Positions 7,201-7,668 of a DNA stretch of 7,668 bases are shown here, in pieces. Under the pieces are notes generated by a model. It did no database searches. It was not told the origin of the DNA and was given only the letters and a program-made list of their open reading frames with translations. The stretch is from Desulfobacterales bacterium. GTDB taxonomy: Bacteria > Desulfobacterota > Desulfobacteria > Desulfobacterales > Desulfobacteraceae. How positions within the stretch are numbered: the first letter of the stretch is position 1; each line of letters begins with the position of its first letter. Both the position numbers and the translations under genes were made by a program. Location: contig JAKSBO010001006.1 of assembly GCA_022361095.1 (NCBI GenBank), forward strand, positions 1-7,668, in the 5' to 3' direction.

Positions 7201-7668
7201 GGCGGCACCCTGCCGGACAATGAAGATGTGATTGTGATTGAATGGAAATCTGAAACCGGTTCCGGCACCATTGAACTGGAAGGCAATGAGAAAGAAAACA
7301 CCCAGATTTCGGTGGAAGCGGACGGCATGACCCTGACCTTTGACAGCGGTACCCTTCTCAAGGGCGATGTATTTTATGTCAGCACAGATGATAATGGTAA
7401 CGCTGTGGCCGATGCCGATGGAAATACCATCCAGACCCTTTCGGACTGGCACTGGACCCTTGATTCATTTGCAGATGAGTTTAACCGAAACGCAGGCGGT
7501 GTGACTGCTTCGGTCACCAAAGACAATACCATTGACTTTAATACCAATGGTGACTATTGCGCCATTGAAAATGTAACCTCTTCGGGAGGTAACAACATTG
7601 ATGAAGAAAACTTTGAGATAACGGTGCTGAATTACAGTGCCCTTGAAATTGAGGCTGAAGGCCTTGAA
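4234..7668 (+). CDS. flgK: Flagellar hook-associated protein FlgK (HAP1), giant, 3' end outside window
   Basis: FlgK forms the first ring of the hook-filament junction, after export by the flagellar type III system with FlgN as chaperone. The ATG overlaps the flgN stop (ATGA, 4234-4237), so translation is probably coupled; only a weak purine run lies upstream. The 1145 codons have no stop. The N-terminus (MSLNSILNTAYRAITTYQSAL, with GQNIANAD…NYSVQ near 24-38) is the rod-type export domain. The family hallmarks follow: NDLKDTRNALVDDL at 197-210, STNGLPLAEDG near 229-239, GGAIAGWLEVRD at 269-280 and MNYQHSQGTG at 301-310. After about residue 430 come over 700 residues of acidic Ser/Thr/Gly/Asp-rich beta-repeat sequence, including flagellin hook-IN-like stretches. 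Enterobacterial FlgK is about 550 residues in total; here the C-terminal D0/D1 helices have not yet appeared at 1145. The identity is secure; the nature of the insert is inference. Confidence 0.93.
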   Translation, partial: MSLNSILNTAYRAITTYQSALSVTGQNIANADNENYSVQSVILSNTSSVNSGGNYYGTGVTVSSVVNSVNQVIENALTSELSSQSALEEAQLYMSSIEDLFSEESEDSMNTLLDAYWSAWENLGNNPSGETEQKAVYDAGIALTERINTIYDALSDLSNDLNSEISSAVSEVNTITEQIASLNVAIINAESSGGNANDLKDTRNALVDDLGGLIDFDIIVKEDGSYLISTNGLPLAEDGISCDLTMKEGSVYWTGNSGTRFDITDDISGGAIAGWLEVRDVVIPETEAEFSEFAISLIWTMNYQHSQGTGQNYFSGLLEGTYQAGESGTFASLFYGDEIDYTKDFSMMIRDGSDTTSEHQLVNLDMALSTSEFFNILGLGEENSTYEFTIIDEGTLGDQTVVQSGGSLMGGISYGATGFLDALNAALAQQTLTITNGSDTQTLDISDSGSGAARSAADIAEELSGIDGIDAYASSTAAYFDLSGISSANDGDIVEFTLYVDGLPKDFSFTVDSSDGTLEEQFEDALKSAAQSINETNQDTDLAVDGLSIESAAGATIGIYDFNVVDNAGISLSSFQNFDTDDAVTFTLSTSGTTSQSIDITVNLTGVDTSDSTEVAEAFYKAISSSLEDNDTISATFDDSTGELTILTTDGSSMSLSNGSGDTGNNASIAVNGVGTSVLTSDGQFDFDGSDVDSAAPTASTGDELYVSLDASGSETQTLAEISSGADDAVAITGSVTIVMDPDMEISSDDDTNAGLFGTTGDSGAASSIITLGGPDGYQGFDNGDTISFELDGVSISYNIVGALTDVEQAVLLAGEIDAALTAASVTGYQVIRNGSSVSILKTADQEEDAITITNFADSTGDAVLSTSTGTGEGAEAPENNTLVAGSATKSSTTAATFSDPATIYWEILDSSGYSTGKSGYVDVDEAGMVEIVEDGKTTLSFELSEGSLVGGNTLRINTDEDGRADILDASVSGKAASVDDTYEFTVISGGTLPDNEDVIVIEWKSETGSGTIELEGNEKENTQISVEADGMTLTFDSGTLLKGDVFYVSTDDNGNAVADADGNTIQTLSDWHWTLDSFADEFNRNAGGVTASVTKDNTIDFNTNGDYCAIENVTSSGGNNIDEENFEITVLNYSALEIEAEGLE
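5521..6855 (+). repeat. Degenerate flagellin hook-IN-like units in the FlgK insert
   Basis: Several stretches follow the scheme of a strand (x-[IVL]-x-[FIL]-x-[LIV]-D/N-G), a second strand, a short helix rich in A, E, D and I, and a closing pair of strands. They begin near residues 430 (TLTITNGSDTQTLDIS, then SAADIAEELSGIDGIDAYA), 491 (GDIVEFTLYVDGL), 582 (DAVTFTLSTSG, with helix EVAEAFYKAISSSL) and 784 (GDTISFELDGVSISYNI, with helix AGEIDAALTAASVTGYQV). A more weakly defined unit begins near 707 (GDELYVSLDASG). The first and last are the most convincing matches to the hook-IN motif of flagellins and HAPs. Identity between units is low, and boundaries are approximate. Confidence 0.5.
6943..7413 (+). 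repeat. Pair of related beta-modules in FlgK
   Basis: Residues 904-966 and 999-1060 align by eye. Each has a strand with Glu and Trp (YWEIL; IEWKS), then an acidic stretch, a D-G-x-T-L-[ST]-F-[ED] strand (935-943; 1030-1037), a G-[ST]-L-x-x-G turn (947-952; 1039-1044) and a T-D-[ED]-[DN]-G-[RN]-A loop (959-965; 1051-1057). This D/N-rich loop could bind divalent cation, which is inference only. The copy spacing is about 95 residues. Confidence 0.55.

Overview
The window is a stretch of a flagellar hook and hook-filament-junction gene cluster, all on the + strand: the 3' part of flgD (hook cap), a complete and very long flgE (hook protein), a small flgN-like export chaperone gene that appears frame-disrupted, and the first 1145 codons of an unusually large flgK (HAP1) that runs off the right edge. 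Spacing is tight: 69 bp between flgD and flgE, 21 bp between flgE and the flgN start, and an ATGA overlap between flgN and flgK. This suggests one transcription unit. No RNA gene, transposase, CRISPR array or convincing terminator is visible.

The organism is probably a Gram-negative, likely marine, Desulfobacterota (former Deltaproteobacteria) bacterium. The inference rests on the gene order, the mid-range GC content, the style of the FlgE and FlgK termini, and very acidic, Cys-poor, Thr/Ser/Asp/Gly-rich structural proteins. It is a judgement, not a search result.

By region: bases 1-105 do not read as the expected FlgD N-terminus in any frame, and the flgD frame has a stop at 79-81. Bases 106-891 encode two tandem FlgD-type Ig/Tudor modules joined by an eight-Ser linker. 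Bases 892-960 hold a small hairpin, a duplicated Shine-Dalgarno-like decamer and the flgE ribosome binding site. Bases 961-3732 encode a 923-aa FlgE with canonical ends and about 400 residues of inserted, repeat-containing surface domain. Bases 3754-4237 are flgN-like with an apparent one-base frameshift near 3841-3864. Bases 4234-7668 encode FlgK with a normal export/assembly half (residues 1 to about 400), then more than 700 residues of degenerate beta-rich repeats.

Functionally, FlgD caps the growing hook, FlgE polymerises into it, FlgN escorts FlgK (and FlgL) to the export gate, and FlgK caps the hook and joins it to the filament. The most interesting theme is that FlgD, FlgE and FlgK all carry extra beta-sandwich-like modules, as if the exposed surface of the whole hook region had been enlarged together.
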